Assembly: GCA_947071285.1 (NCBI GenBank) | Contig: CAMTFK010000074.1 | Location: 1 to 18,993, forward strand | DNA length: 18,993 bases | Direction: 5' to 3' | Source: an uncultured Bacteroides sp. | GTDB taxonomy: Bacteria; Bacteroidota; Bacteroidia; Bacteroidales; Bacteroidaceae | Shown: in pieces, positions 1 through 7,855 of the stretch | How the letters are laid out: every line of letters starts with the position of its first letter | Position numbering within the stretch: the first letter of the stretch is position 1 | Position numbers and translations under genes: made by a program | The notes under the pieces: generated by a model | The model's input: only the letters and a program-made list of their open reading frames with translations | Database searches by the model: none | What the model was told of the DNA's origin: nothing

Positions 1-971
1 TCGGAAATACCTATCGGCTTGTGCACATCACGTAAAGCATATTCAGCCATGATACGGTCTTTATTCTGGCAAAGGAGTAAGCCGATTGTCTGGTTATCTC
101 CTTCCCGGCAAAGAATATCGTCTACCGCCGAACAATAGAAATTCAGTTTGCCAATATATTCGGGCTGAAACTCACCTATCTTTAGTTCTACAACCAAATA
201 TCTGTGCATAAAGGTATTATACATAAGAATGTCAATATAAAAATCTTTTTCCGACACTTCTATGTGATATTGCCTGCCCATAAAAGCAAAACCTGCTCCC
301 ATTTGAAGAAGAAATTTCTCTATATGTTTTATCAAACCCAACTCTACGTCCCGCTCGTCATATTCATCAGCGAAAGTCAGCATATCAAAAATATAGGGAT
401 CCTTCAAGGTTTCTTTTACCTGCTTTGCCTGTATTTCGGGAAGAGTGGCATCGAAATTGTTAGCCAATGCACCATGAGAATTATAATAGTCCTGATGAAT
501 GGCTTCGACTAAGAAGTTACGCCCCCAACTGTTTTTGAGACATTGTATCATATACCAATACCGGGCTTTGATGTCTTTGATACGCTGCATCAAAACAATA
601 TTATGTGACCAACTTAATTGCTTAACAGGTAACATGGTTTTTATGTCAGTCAAATACGAAACAGGTTGTTTCGTATTTGTAAGTTCTTGATTATATTCAT
701 TATAAAATTGAATCATGAACTGACAATTTCTTACTGAAAAACCTTTTACCTTAGGATAATCGTTCTTTAAATCATTAGATAACTGTTCTAATGCATTATT
801 ACCCCAACCTATTTGTATTTGACTTTCAGATAACAATTTGCCAATATCCCAATACATATGAAGCATTTCTTCATTGGCTGCATAGATAGCTTTTTTTTGT
901 GCGAGAATCACTCGAGCTTTGACCTGTTTGAGCAAAGCGCCATAATCAAAGATATTATTCTGAATCTCCAT
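1..971 (-). CDS. YhcG/DUF1016-family PDDEXK nuclease, C-terminus cut by window edge
   Basis: Reading the minus strand from the ATG at 971-969 gives 323 uninterrupted codons to the left edge, with no stop reached. The N-terminal half (about residues 5-190) is the helical DUF1016 N domain, with family-like stretches such as YWDIGKLLSE and LSWSHNIVLM. The C-terminal half is a PDDEXK nuclease fold: D247 in FYIDILMYN, then E262 and K264 in VVELKIGEF, the expected D-X14-E-X-K spacing. The last visible residues (HKPIGISE) match the region close to the end of YhcG proteins, so perhaps 10-50 residues are missing. Family members are predicted DNA nucleases, often found near restriction-modification or other defence genes; no partner is visible here and the role is unproven. 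A run of eight A residues lies in the coding strand at 891-898. It is divergent from leuS, with its own -7 element. Confidence 0.9.
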   Translation of the reverse strand, partial: MEIQNNIFDYGALLKQVKARVILAQKKAIYAANEEMLHMYWDIGKLLSESQIQIGWGNNALEQLSNDLKNDYPKVKGFSVRNCQFMIQFYNEYNQELTNTKQPVSYLTDIKTMLPVKQLSWSHNIVLMQRIKDIKARYWYMIQCLKNSWGRNFLVEAIHQDYYNSHGALANNFDATLPEIQAKQVKETLKDPYIFDMLTFADEYDERDVELGLIKHIEKFLLQMGAGFAFMGRQYHIEVSEKDFYIDILMYNTFMHRYLVVELKIGEFQPEYIGKLNFYCSAVDDILCREGDNQTIGLLLCQNKDRIMAEYALRDVHKPIGIS

Positions 972-1005
972 TGTTTTGTTTTATTTTTAAAGTGCAGATT
1001 ACCTA

Positions 1006-1013
1006 CAAAGGTA
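1006..1013 (-). promoter_or_regulatory. Putative -7 promoter element of the YhcG-like gene
   Basis: On the minus strand the sequence is TACCTTTG, an exact match to the Bacteroides -7 consensus TAnnTTTG. It lies 35 bases before the start codon, which would give a short leader of about 28 nt. No good -33 TTTG is seen at the usual 19-21 bp spacing, so the call rests on the -7 box and its position. Confidence 0.5.
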
Positions 1014-1143
1014 TTGATTTATTTATAACTTCGCTCACTAGAAGATACTTTTATTTATACCAAACTATCACTATCATACAAGGAAAGTAAATAAGTAAGG
1101 TGCTTTTTTGATGTACTACGATACGAATCTGAAAATAAACCCG

Positions 1144-1151
1144 TAAATTTG
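1144..1151 (+). promoter_or_regulatory. Putative -7 promoter element of leuS
   Basis: TAAATTTG matches the Bacteroides -7 consensus TAnnTTTG exactly and lies 58 bases before the leuS ATG, giving a predicted leader of about 50 nt. A TTTG at 1107-1110 is too far upstream to be a normally spaced -33 box. The remaining intergenic sequence is AT-rich and holds the divergent nuclease promoter. Confidence 0.55.
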
Positions 1152-1209
1152 CGCCGTTTAATAAAGTATATAACTAAGTATCAACCCTAAAAAACGAAAG
1201 AAAACCATT

Positions 1210-4047
1210 ATGGAGTACAATTTCAGGGAGATTGAAAAGAAGTGGCAGCAAAGGTGGGTGGAAGAGAAAACCTACCAAGTGAAGGAAGACGAGACGAAGC
1301 AAAAGTACTATGTACTAAACATGTTCCCCTACCCATCCGGTGCGGGCCTACATGTAGGACACCCGCTGGGATACATTGCCTCGGACATTTACGCTCGTTA
1401 CAAACGACTGCAGGGCTTCAATGTACTAAATCCTATGGGATATGATGCTTATGGACTTCCCGCCGAGCAATATGCCATACAGACGGGACAACATCCTGCA
1501 ATCACTACCATCAACAATATAGACCGCTATCGCGAACAGTTGGATAAGATAGGTTTCTGTTTCGACTGGAGCCGTGAAATCCGCACCTGCGACCCGGAAT
1601 ATTATCATTGGACGCAATGGGCATTCCTGAAGATGTTCAACAGCTACTACTGCAATGACGAAAAGCAGGCCCGCCCCATCGAAGAGCTGATACAGGCTTT
1701 CGAAGAAATAGGTACCAATGGGATGAACGTTGCTTGCAGCGAAGAACTCAGCTTCACCGCCGAAGAATGGAAAGCCAAGAGCGAGAAAGAAAAACAGGAA
1801 ATCCTGATGAACTATCGTATCGCCTACCTGGGTGAAACGATGGTGAACTGGTGCGCACAGTTGGGTACGGTACTTGCCAACGATGAAGTAATCGACGGTG
1901 TATCCGAACGTGGTGGTTTCCCTGTAGTTCAGAAGAAGATGCGCCAATGGTGTCTTCGCGTATCCGCCTACTCACAACGTCTGTTGGACGGAATGGATAC
2001 CATCGACTGGACAGATTCTCTGAAAGAGACTCAAAGAAACTGGATAGGCCGTAGCGAAGGTGCTGAGGTACAGTTCAAAGTGAAAGACAGTGACATAGAA
2101 TTCACTATCTTCACAACTCGTGCAGATACCATGTTCGGAGTTACTTTCATGGTATTGGCACCGGAAAGTGAACTGGTAGCCCAGTTGACTACTGCCAAAC
2201 AGAAAGATGAAGTAAATGCTTATCTGGAACGCACCAAGAAGCGTACTGAACGCGAACGCATCGTCGACCGTAGTGTTACAGGTGTATTCTCCGGAAGTTA
2301 TGCCATCAATCCTTTCACAGGTGAAGCAGTGCCCATCTGGATTAGTGATTACGTACTGGCAGGATATGGTACGGGCGCCATCATGGCTGTACCTGCACAC
2401 GATAGCCGTGACTACGCTTTTGCCAAACACTTCGGATTGGAAATCCGCCCGTTGGTAGAAGGTTGCGACGTGAGCGAAGAGAGTTTTGATGCCAAAGAAG
2501 GTATTGTTTGCAACTCGCCAAGACCCGGTGTAGAGCCTTATTGTGACCTTACACTGAACGGACTGACCATCAAGGAAGCCATTGAAGCTACCAAGAAATA
2601 CGTAGAAGAAAATAATCTGGGACGTGTGAAAGTGAACTATCGTCTGCGTGATGCCATCTTCTCCCGCCAGCGTTATTGGGGTGAGCCGTTCCCGGTTTAT
2701 TACAAAGACGGCATGCCTTACGTCATTGATGAAAGTTGTTTGCCGCTCGAATTGCCGGAAGTGGATAAATTTCTTCCTACCGAAACCGGAGAACCACCGT
2801 TGGGACACGCAACGAAGTGGGCTTGGGACACTGTGAACAAATGCGTGGTAGAAAACGAAAAGATTGATAACGTAACCGTATTCCCTCTGGAACTCAATAC
2901 CATGCCTGGCTTTGCAGGTTCCAGCGCTTACTACTTGCGCTATATGGACCCACGCAACCACAAAGCATTGGTTGATAAGAAAGTGGATGAATACTGGAAG
3001 AGTGTAGACCTCTATGTAGGTGGTACGGAACATGCCACAGGTCACTTGATTTACTCCCGTTTCTGGAATAAATTCCTGCACGATGTAGGTGTATCTGCCG
3101 TGGAAGAACCGTTCCAAAAGTTGGTTAACCAAGGTATGATACAGGGACGAAGCAATTTCGTTTATCGTATCAAGGACACCAATAAGTTTGTATCACTTAA
3201 TTTGAAGGACCAATACGACACTACCCCACTCCACGTGGATGTGAACATCGTATCCAATGACATATTAGACCTGGAAGCCTTCAAGGCATGGCGTCCCGAA
3301 TATGCAAATGCCGAGTTCATTCTGGAAGATGGCAAGTACATCTGCGGATGGGCCGTAGAAAAGATGAGTAAATCCATGTTCAACGTTGTTAATCCGGATA
3401 TGATTGTGGAGAAATACGGTGCTGATACATTGCGTATGTACGAGATGTTCCTTGGCCCTGTAGAGCAATCCAAACCTTGGGATACAAACGGTATTGACGG
3501 TGTATACCGCTTCATCAAGAAGTTCTGGTCACTGTTCTACGACCGTAACGGAAACTATATGGTAACGGACGAACCTGCAACCAAGGAAGAACTGAAAGCT
3601 TTGCACAAACTGATTAAGAAAGTGACGGGCGATATTGAACAGTTCTCTTACAATACTTCCGTCAGTGCTTTCATGATTTGTGTAAACGAGTTGTTCAGCC
3701 TGAAATGCAACAAGAAGGAAATCCTGAATGAGCTTGTCATCACACTGGCTCCTTTCGCTCCGCATGTATGTGAGGAGTTGTGGGATACTCTGGGACATTC
3801 AACTTCGGTTTGCGATGCTCAGTGGCCGGCTTACAACGAAGAATATCTGGTGGAAGATACAATCAACTACACCATATCCTTCAACGGTAAGGCACGCTTC
3901 AACATGGAATTCCCTGCTGATGAAACATCGGAGGCTATCCAGAGTACCGTATTGGCAGACGAACGTTCCACCAAATGGATGGAAGGGAAGTCGGTAATGA
4001 AGGTTATCGTAGTTCCGAAGAAGATTGTAAACATCGTTGTTAAATAA
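1210..4047 (+). CDS. leuS: Leucyl-tRNA synthetase (LeuRS)
   Basis: Cytoplasmic class I aminoacyl-tRNA synthetase that charges tRNA-Leu with leucine using ATP. The HIGH signature is H48-V-G-H51 and the KMSKS loop is at 718-722. The CP1 editing domain is recognisable from the threonine-rich motif TTRADT at 302-307 and from the AHDSRDYAF motif, whose D401 corresponds to the editing aspartate of E. coli LeuRS. The conserved C-terminal end (VVPKKIVNIVVK) is present. At 945 residues it is longer than the 860-residue E. coli enzyme. Part of the extra length is an insertion at about 150-202, before MVNWC, and part lies just before KMSKS; I take these as typical of the phylum. The ATG at 1210 is chosen because the N-terminal motif MEYNFREIEKKWQQRW is the normal LeuRS start and a -7 box lies at a sensible distance. 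It is the first gene of a same-strand block with yitT, rdgB and the porZ-like gene. Confidence 0.98.
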   Translation: MEYNFREIEKKWQQRWVEEKTYQVKEDETKQKYYVLNMFPYPSGAGLHVGHPLGYIASDIYARYKRLQGFNVLNPMGYDAYGLPAEQYAIQTGQHPAITTINNIDRYREQLDKIGFCFDWSREIRTCDPEYYHWTQWAFLKMFNSYYCNDEKQARPIEELIQAFEEIGTNGMNVACSEELSFTAEEWKAKSEKEKQEILMNYRIAYLGETMVNWCAQLGTVLANDEVIDGVSERGGFPVVQKKMRQWCLRVSAYSQRLLDGMDTIDWTDSLKETQRNWIGRSEGAEVQFKVKDSDIEFTIFTTRADTMFGVTFMVLAPESELVAQLTTAKQKDEVNAYLERTKKRTERERIVDRSVTGVFSGSYAINPFTGEAVPIWISDYVLAGYGTGAIMAVPAHDSRDYAFAKHFGLEIRPLVEGCDVSEESFDAKEGIVCNSPRPGVEPYCDLTLNGLTIKEAIEATKKYVEENNLGRVKVNYRLRDAIFSRQRYWGEPFPVYYKDGMPYVIDESCLPLELPEVDKFLPTETGEPPLGHATKWAWDTVNKCVVENEKIDNVTVFPLELNTMPGFAGSSAYYLRYMDPRNHKALVDKKVDEYWKSVDLYVGGTEHATGHLIYSRFWNKFLHDVGVSAVEEPFQKLVNQGMIQGRSNFVYRIKDTNKFVSLNLKDQYDTTPLHVDVNIVSNDILDLEAFKAWRPEYANAEFILEDGKYICGWAVEKMSKSMFNVVNPDMIVEKYGADTLRMYEMFLGPVEQSKPWDTNGIDGVYRFIKKFWSLFYDRNGNYMVTDEPATKEELKALHKLIKKVTGDIEQFSYNTSVSAFMICVNELFSLKCNKKEILNELVITLAPFAPHVCEELWDTLGHSTSVCDAQWPAYNEEYLVEDTINYTISFNGKARFNMEFPADETSEAIQSTVLADERSTKWMEGKSVMKVIVVPKKIVNIVVK

Positions 4048-4051
4048 ATAA

Positions 4052-4132
4052 GTTACGAGCTACGAACTACAAGAGACAAGTCAGCCTGTCTCATTTACTT
4101 GCACTTGTAGCCCGTAGCTTGTAGCTTGTAAC
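4052..4132. repeat. Imperfect inverted repeat built of 7-bp units, downstream of leuS
   Basis: The left arm (4052-4073) reads as G plus three heptads: TTACGAG, CTACGAA, CTACAAG. The right arm (4104-4132) reads as four heptads, CTTGTAG, CCCGTAG, CTTGTAG, CTTGTAA, plus C. The arms are largely complementary but differ by one heptad. A short inner stem GAGACA/TGTCTC (4073-4078 and 4087-4092) sits between them. Transcribed RNA would fold into a long stem that could act as a terminator, attenuator or processing site between leuS and the YitT gene. There is no T-run after it, so simple Rho-independent termination is uncertain. Confidence 0.75.
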
Positions 4133-4140
4133 TAATTAAT

Positions 4141-5043
4141 ATGCAAATTACAAAACCAACAAAAGCCGAAGTGATGAGGGAGTTGAGAGACTATATCTTC
4201 ATCACTATCGGTCTTATCAGCTATGCCTTGGGATGGGCCGCATTTCTGATTCCTTATCAGATAACGACGGGAGGAACCACCGGTATTGGCGCCATCATCT
4301 ATTATGCCACCGGATTCCCTATCCAGTGGTCATACTTCATCATCAATGCTGTCTTAATGACATTTGCTATCAAGATACTGGGCCCAAAGTTCAGTATTAA
4401 AACTACATTCGCCATCTTCGGATTGACGTTCTTTTTATGGTTTTTCCAGATACTTGTAAACGGTTCTGATGGCATTCCACCGCTTATTCTGGGACCGGGA
4501 CAGGACTTTATGGCCTGTCTGATAGGTGCAGTGATGTGCGGTGCTGGTCTTGGAATTGTTTTCAATTGCAACGGAAGCACGGGAGGAACGGATATTATTG
4601 CCGCTATCATACACAAGTATAAAGATGTTACGCTGGGACGTATGGTGATGCTTTGCGACGTAGTTATTATCAGCTCTTGTTACTTCGTGTTCCATGACTG
4701 GAGACGGGTGATATTTGGTTTTGTAACTTTGTTTGTTATCGGTTTTGTGCTGGATTATATTGTCAACAGTGCGCGCCAGTCCGTACAGTTCTTCATCTTC
4801 TCCAAAGAATATGAAAAGATTGCAGACCGGATTACCAAAGAGACACACCGTGGTGTAACGGTGCTGGATGGCATAGGCTGGTACAGTAAGCATAACGTAA
4901 AAGTCCTTGTTGTACTGGCCTATAAACGCCAGTCAATCGACATTTTCCGTTTGGTGAAAGACATTGATCCCAATGCATTTATTTCTCAAAGTTCCGTTAT
5001 CGGAGTATATGGGGAAGGGTTTGACCGACTGAGAGTGAAATAA
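4141..5043 (+). CDS. YitT-family (DUF161/DUF2179) membrane protein
   Basis: A 300-residue inner-membrane protein. The N-terminal 200 residues hold about five or six hydrophobic segments (roughly 19-37, 45-80, 88-105, 125-145, 165-190) with the glycine-rich signatures TTGGTTGIGAI and CNGSTGGTDIIAA that mark the YitT family. The C-terminal 85 residues (about 215-300) are a soluble DUF2179 domain with VKVLVVLAYKRQ and a final GEGFDRLR. Family members are widespread and poorly characterised; transport is often assumed but no substrate can be given. The ATG at 4141 gives a normal YitT N-terminus, and the next in-frame ATG would remove part of the charged leader. It follows leuS after 93 bp containing the heptad hairpin and precedes rdgB by 11 bp, so co-transcription with rdgB is likely. 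Confidence 0.92.
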   Translation: MQITKPTKAEVMRELRDYIFITIGLISYALGWAAFLIPYQITTGGTTGIGAIIYYATGFPIQWSYFIINAVLMTFAIKILGPKFSIKTTFAIFGLTFFLWFFQILVNGSDGIPPLILGPGQDFMACLIGAVMCGAGLGIVFNCNGSTGGTDIIAAIIHKYKDVTLGRMVMLCDVVIISSCYFVFHDWRRVIFGFVTLFVIGFVLDYIVNSARQSVQFFIFSKEYEKIADRITKETHRGVTVLDGIGWYSKHNVKVLVVLAYKRQSIDIFRLVKDIDPNAFISQSSVIGVYGEGFDRLRVK

Positions 5044-5054
5044 CCAATCAACAT

Positions 5055-5639
5055 ATGAAACGTAAATTTGTATTCGCCACAAACAATGCACACAAGCTGG
5101 AAGAGGTAACAGCTATTTTAGGAAACAGAATTGAACTTCTTAGTCTGAAAGACATTAATTGCCACACGGACATACCTGAAACAGCCGACACTCTGGAAGG
5201 AAATGCTTTACTGAAAGCACAGTTCATTCAAGAAAACTATCAAATGGATTGCTTTGCCGATGATACCGGACTGGAAGTAGAAGCATTGAACGGAGAACCG
5301 GGAGTTTATTCCGCACGTTATGCCGGAGACGGCCATAATGCGGAAGCAAACATGCTGAAACTCCTGCACGCTATGGAAGGAATAGAGAACCGCAAAGCAC
5401 AATTCCGTACGGTTTTCGCACTGATTATCGATGGAAAGGAGCATCTGTTTGAAGGTGTTATAAAGGGAGAGATAATCAAAACCCGCAGAGGGAATTCCGG
5501 TTTCGGATACGATCCGGTATTTGTTCCCGAAGGCTATTCACAAACCTTTGCAGAGATGGGCAATGAACTGAAAAATAAAATCAGTCATCGCGCCATAGCT
5601 ACAAACAAACTCTGCAAATTCCTCAATAGTATACAATAA
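5055..5639 (+). CDS. rdgB: Non-canonical purine NTP pyrophosphatase, RdgB/HAM1 family
   Basis: Cytoplasmic house-cleaning enzyme that hydrolyses dITP, ITP and XTP to the monophosphate and pyrophosphate, keeping deaminated purines out of DNA and RNA. All family motifs are present in 194 residues, the usual length: ATNNAHKLEEV at 8-18 (nucleotide and phosphate binding, with K14), TLEGNALLKA at 46-55, ADDTGLEVEALNG with metal and catalytic aspartates D69 and D70, GVYSARYAG, GFGYDPVF and SHRAIA near the C-terminus. The ATG at 5055 lies 11 bp after the YitT stop, which suggests a shared transcript. A long bulged hairpin follows the stop codon. The gene looks intact. Confidence 0.96.
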   Translation: MKRKFVFATNNAHKLEEVTAILGNRIELLSLKDINCHTDIPETADTLEGNALLKAQFIQENYQMDCFADDTGLEVEALNGEPGVYSARYAGDGHNAEANMLKLLHAMEGIENRKAQFRTVFALIIDGKEHLFEGVIKGEIIKTRRGNSGFGYDPVFVPEGYSQTFAEMGNELKNKISHRAIATNKLCKFLNSIQ

Positions 5640-5651
5640 ACCCGTAAATAT

Positions 5652-5698
5652 AGAGTTATTAGTTTGTAAGTGTGTTGCTTACAAACTAATATAACTCT
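5652..5698. terminator. Long bulged hairpin between rdgB and the porZ-like gene
   Basis: The left arm (5652-5670) and right arm (5678-5698) are complementary over 19 bp, with a single two-base AT bulge in the right arm and a 7-nt loop TGTGTTG. It begins 12 bp after the rdgB stop and ends 6 bp before the next ATG, filling most of the intergenic gap. No T-run follows, so it may be an attenuator or an RNA-processing or stability element rather than a classical terminator. Confidence 0.65.
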
Positions 5699-5704
5699 GA
5701 TTTC

Positions 5705-7732
5705 ATGCGATTCTCATATATACTTTTTCTCTGTCTCATTTATCTTCTGCCTATCCGTGCACAAAATGCAGTGGGAGAGTGGCAGACTTATCTTTCTTAT
5801 CACAATTCCACCCGTAGCGAAGTTGTAGGAAGCAAACTCTTTATTCTTGCCAATGGAGGTTTATATTCTTATGATAAAGAGGATACCAGCATACGTACAT
5901 ATTCCAAATCTTTTCCATTAAGTGATACGGAAATCTATCACATAGCTTATCAGCCAGCATACAAAACACTGATTATAGTCTACTCCAATGCAAATATAGA
6001 CTTATTGGTGAATGAAGAAGACGTCTATAACCTTCCCGATTATAAGAACAAGAATATGACACAGGATAAGACAGTCCGCCACACTTGTTTTTATAAAGAA
6101 TACGCTTACCTGTCCACTGCATCAGGCATTCTATCTATTAATCTGAAAAAGCGGGAAATCAGCAATTACTATCCCTTAAATAAAGATGTCCTGGCTTGTA
6201 ATGTTTCAGATAATCATCTTTATGCTGCTACTTCCGAAGGATTATTTTCCGGACTGCTGACAGACAATCTATTGGATATTAATAACTGGAACAAAGTATC
6301 GGATGATACGTCTGACTTTCTTTCCGAGCATCAGGATGTTCCTTTCAAAGAAGAAGTACCGGAAAACATTACCCCTGATAGTCCTGTACGGAACTATCCT
6401 TATTACATGAATTTCACTGGTGGCAAGCTGCTGATTGCCGGAGGCGGGCATATAGCAAACAGGCTTGACCGTCCTGGAACCATCATGACATTTGAAGACA
6501 ATACCTGGAAAAGTTTTCAGGAACAGGGCATCAGTGAACAAACCAAACATCGGTATGATGATATAAACTGTGTAGTACAGGACCCACAGGATGCCACCCA
6601 CCATTTTGCCGCATCGACAGGAGAGGGAATTTACGAATTTAAGGATGGGAAGTTCATTAATTGGTACAGTATGCACAATAGTCCACTGGAAAGCGCTTTG
6701 CCTAATGAGCCGTGGGCTGATAGTTATGTACGCGTCAACGGACTGATTTATGACAAAGAAAATAACCTTTGGATGGTAAGTTGTGAAGCGCAACATGCAG
6801 TAAGCGTTCTAACGAAAAATGGTGACTGGGTGAGTCTGCGTTACCCGGAAATAGTAAAGGCAAGTAACTTCGGACGCACCATCTTTGATAAAAGAGGCTG
6901 GCTATGGGCCACCTCTTCGCGTATAGAGTCGGGAGGAGTATTCTGTTTGAATTATAATGGGACGATAGAAGATACTTCGGATGACCAGCATAAATTCATC
7001 ACCCAGTTCACTAATCAAGACGGAACGATTTTAGAACAACTGGCAGTTTATTGCATTGCCGAAGATAAGGAAGGCGTCATTTGGATAGGTACTAACAAAG
7101 GACCTTTAGTGCTGAATAATCCTTCGCGCTATTTCAACGATAATTTCTATTGCACACAGATTAAAATACCTCGCAACGATGGGAGTGACCTGGCAGATTT
7201 CTTATTAGTGAACGAAGCAATCAATGCCATTGCAGTGGATGGCGCCAACCGTAAATGGATAGGTACGGCAACCAATGGAATTTATCTGTTGAGTGCGGAC
7301 GGAATGGAAACCGTTCATCACTTCACGGAAGATAACAGCCCGTTGCTTTTCAACAGTATTGAATCTATCGCCATACATCCCCGCACAGGTGAAGTCTTCA
7401 TCGGAACAAGCAAAGGATTGGTTTCTTACCAAAGTGACGCGACAGAGGCTGAAAGTAACTTTAAAGAAAGCAATGTACGCGCTTATCCCAATCCTGTAAG
7501 ACCGGAGTATGATGGAATAATTACCGTAACAGGTATGGTTTATGACAGTGATGTGAAGATTGTAGATGCCGCAGGACATCTTGTCTATCAAAGCACTTCT
7601 TTAGGCGGACAATTCACCTGGAATGGAAGAAACAGGCAAGGTAAAAGAGTATCTACAGGAATATATATGGTACTTGCTGCGGATAGTGAGGGAAAAGAGG
7701 GAGTGGTTACGAAGATTGCATTTGTCAGATAA
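5705..7732 (+). CDS. PorZ-like beta-propeller protein with T9SS type A C-terminal domain
   Basis: A 675-residue exported protein. Residues 1-19 are a signal peptide ending in PIRA before QN. The body (about 20-585) is made of beta-propeller repeats, first a PorZ-like propeller (VGEWQTYLSYHNST, NGGLYSYDKED) and later two-component-regulator-propeller blades (WIGTNKGPLV, WIGTATNGIYLL, FIGTSKGLV). The C-terminal 84 residues (592-675) start with YPNPV and contain WNGRNRQGKRVSTGIYMV, the pattern of a T9SS type A sorting domain. In Porphyromonas gingivalis, PorZ (about 776 residues) is a surface part of the type IX secretion attachment complex that binds A-LPS. Most gut Bacteroides lack the full T9SS, so the role here is unknown. 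It has no kinase or DNA-binding part. It follows rdgB after 65 bp and is better grouped with this block than with the HTCS downstream. Confidence 0.85.
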   Translation: MRFSYILFLCLIYLLPIRAQNAVGEWQTYLSYHNSTRSEVVGSKLFILANGGLYSYDKEDTSIRTYSKSFPLSDTEIYHIAYQPAYKTLIIVYSNANIDLLVNEEDVYNLPDYKNKNMTQDKTVRHTCFYKEYAYLSTASGILSINLKKREISNYYPLNKDVLACNVSDNHLYAATSEGLFSGLLTDNLLDINNWNKVSDDTSDFLSEHQDVPFKEEVPENITPDSPVRNYPYYMNFTGGKLLIAGGGHIANRLDRPGTIMTFEDNTWKSFQEQGISEQTKHRYDDINCVVQDPQDATHHFAASTGEGIYEFKDGKFINWYSMHNSPLESALPNEPWADSYVRVNGLIYDKENNLWMVSCEAQHAVSVLTKNGDWVSLRYPEIVKASNFGRTIFDKRGWLWATSSRIESGGVFCLNYNGTIEDTSDDQHKFITQFTNQDGTILEQLAVYCIAEDKEGVIWIGTNKGPLVLNNPSRYFNDNFYCTQIKIPRNDGSDLADFLLVNEAINAIAVDGANRKWIGTATNGIYLLSADGMETVHHFTEDNSPLLFNSIESIAIHPRTGEVFIGTSKGLVSYQSDATEAESNFKESNVRAYPNPVRPEYDGIITVTGMVYDSDVKIVDAAGHLVYQSTSLGGQFTWNGRNRQGKRVSTGIYMVLAADSEGKEGVVTKIAFVR

Positions 7733-7766
7733 AAGTCCTAATTCATCAGATAAAAGTTTCAATTCG
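7725..7766 (+). repeat. 21-bp tandem duplication across the porZ-like stop codon
   Basis: Two adjacent 21-bp units (7725-7745 and 7746-7766) share TCAGATAAAAGT and AATTC, 17 of 21 positions identical. The first unit contains the last sense codons and the TAA stop at 7730-7732; the second carries a copy of the same in-frame-looking TCAGATAA just downstream. It appears to be a small local duplication at the 3' end of the gene. Confidence 0.7.
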
Positions 7767-7820
7767 TCGACTTACATTTTAATATATTCTGTTTTTATAG
7801 GAAAAAACTGCTCTATTTAG

Positions 7821-7828
7821 TATTTTTG
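7821..7828 (+). promoter_or_regulatory. Putative -7 promoter element of the HTCS gene
   Basis: TATTTTTG fits TAnnTTTG exactly and ends 27 bp before the ATG at 7856, giving a predicted leader of about 20 nt. A TTG at 7826-7828 that would extend the reading frame upstream lies inside this element, which argues that translation starts at 7856. No clear -33 box is seen. Confidence 0.5.
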
Positions 7829-7855
7829 CAATGCAAAATTATAATAATAAATTTG

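Noticed and set aside
204..690. Small plus-strand frames over the nuclease gene
   Set aside because: They overlap the clearly coding minus-strand YhcG-like gene and have no family features.
891..898. Run of eight T as a phase-variation tract in the nuclease gene
   Set aside because: It encodes ordinary lysines in an intact frame, and a run of eight in AT-rich DNA is not by itself evidence of phase variation.
1972..3132. 386-codon open frame antisense to leuS
   Set aside because: It lies entirely within leuS on the other strand, has no recognisable domain or signal, and is explained by the codon bias of leuS.
5705..7732. Reading the porZ-like gene as a sensor of the PUL
   Set aside because: It has no transmembrane, kinase, receiver or DNA-binding part and ends in a T9SS-type domain; the adjacent HTCS is the complete sensor.
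7623..7820. Plus-strand 65-codon frame at the end of the porZ-like gene
   Set aside because: Most of it is a frame shadow of the porZ-like C-terminal domain and the tail is intergenic.
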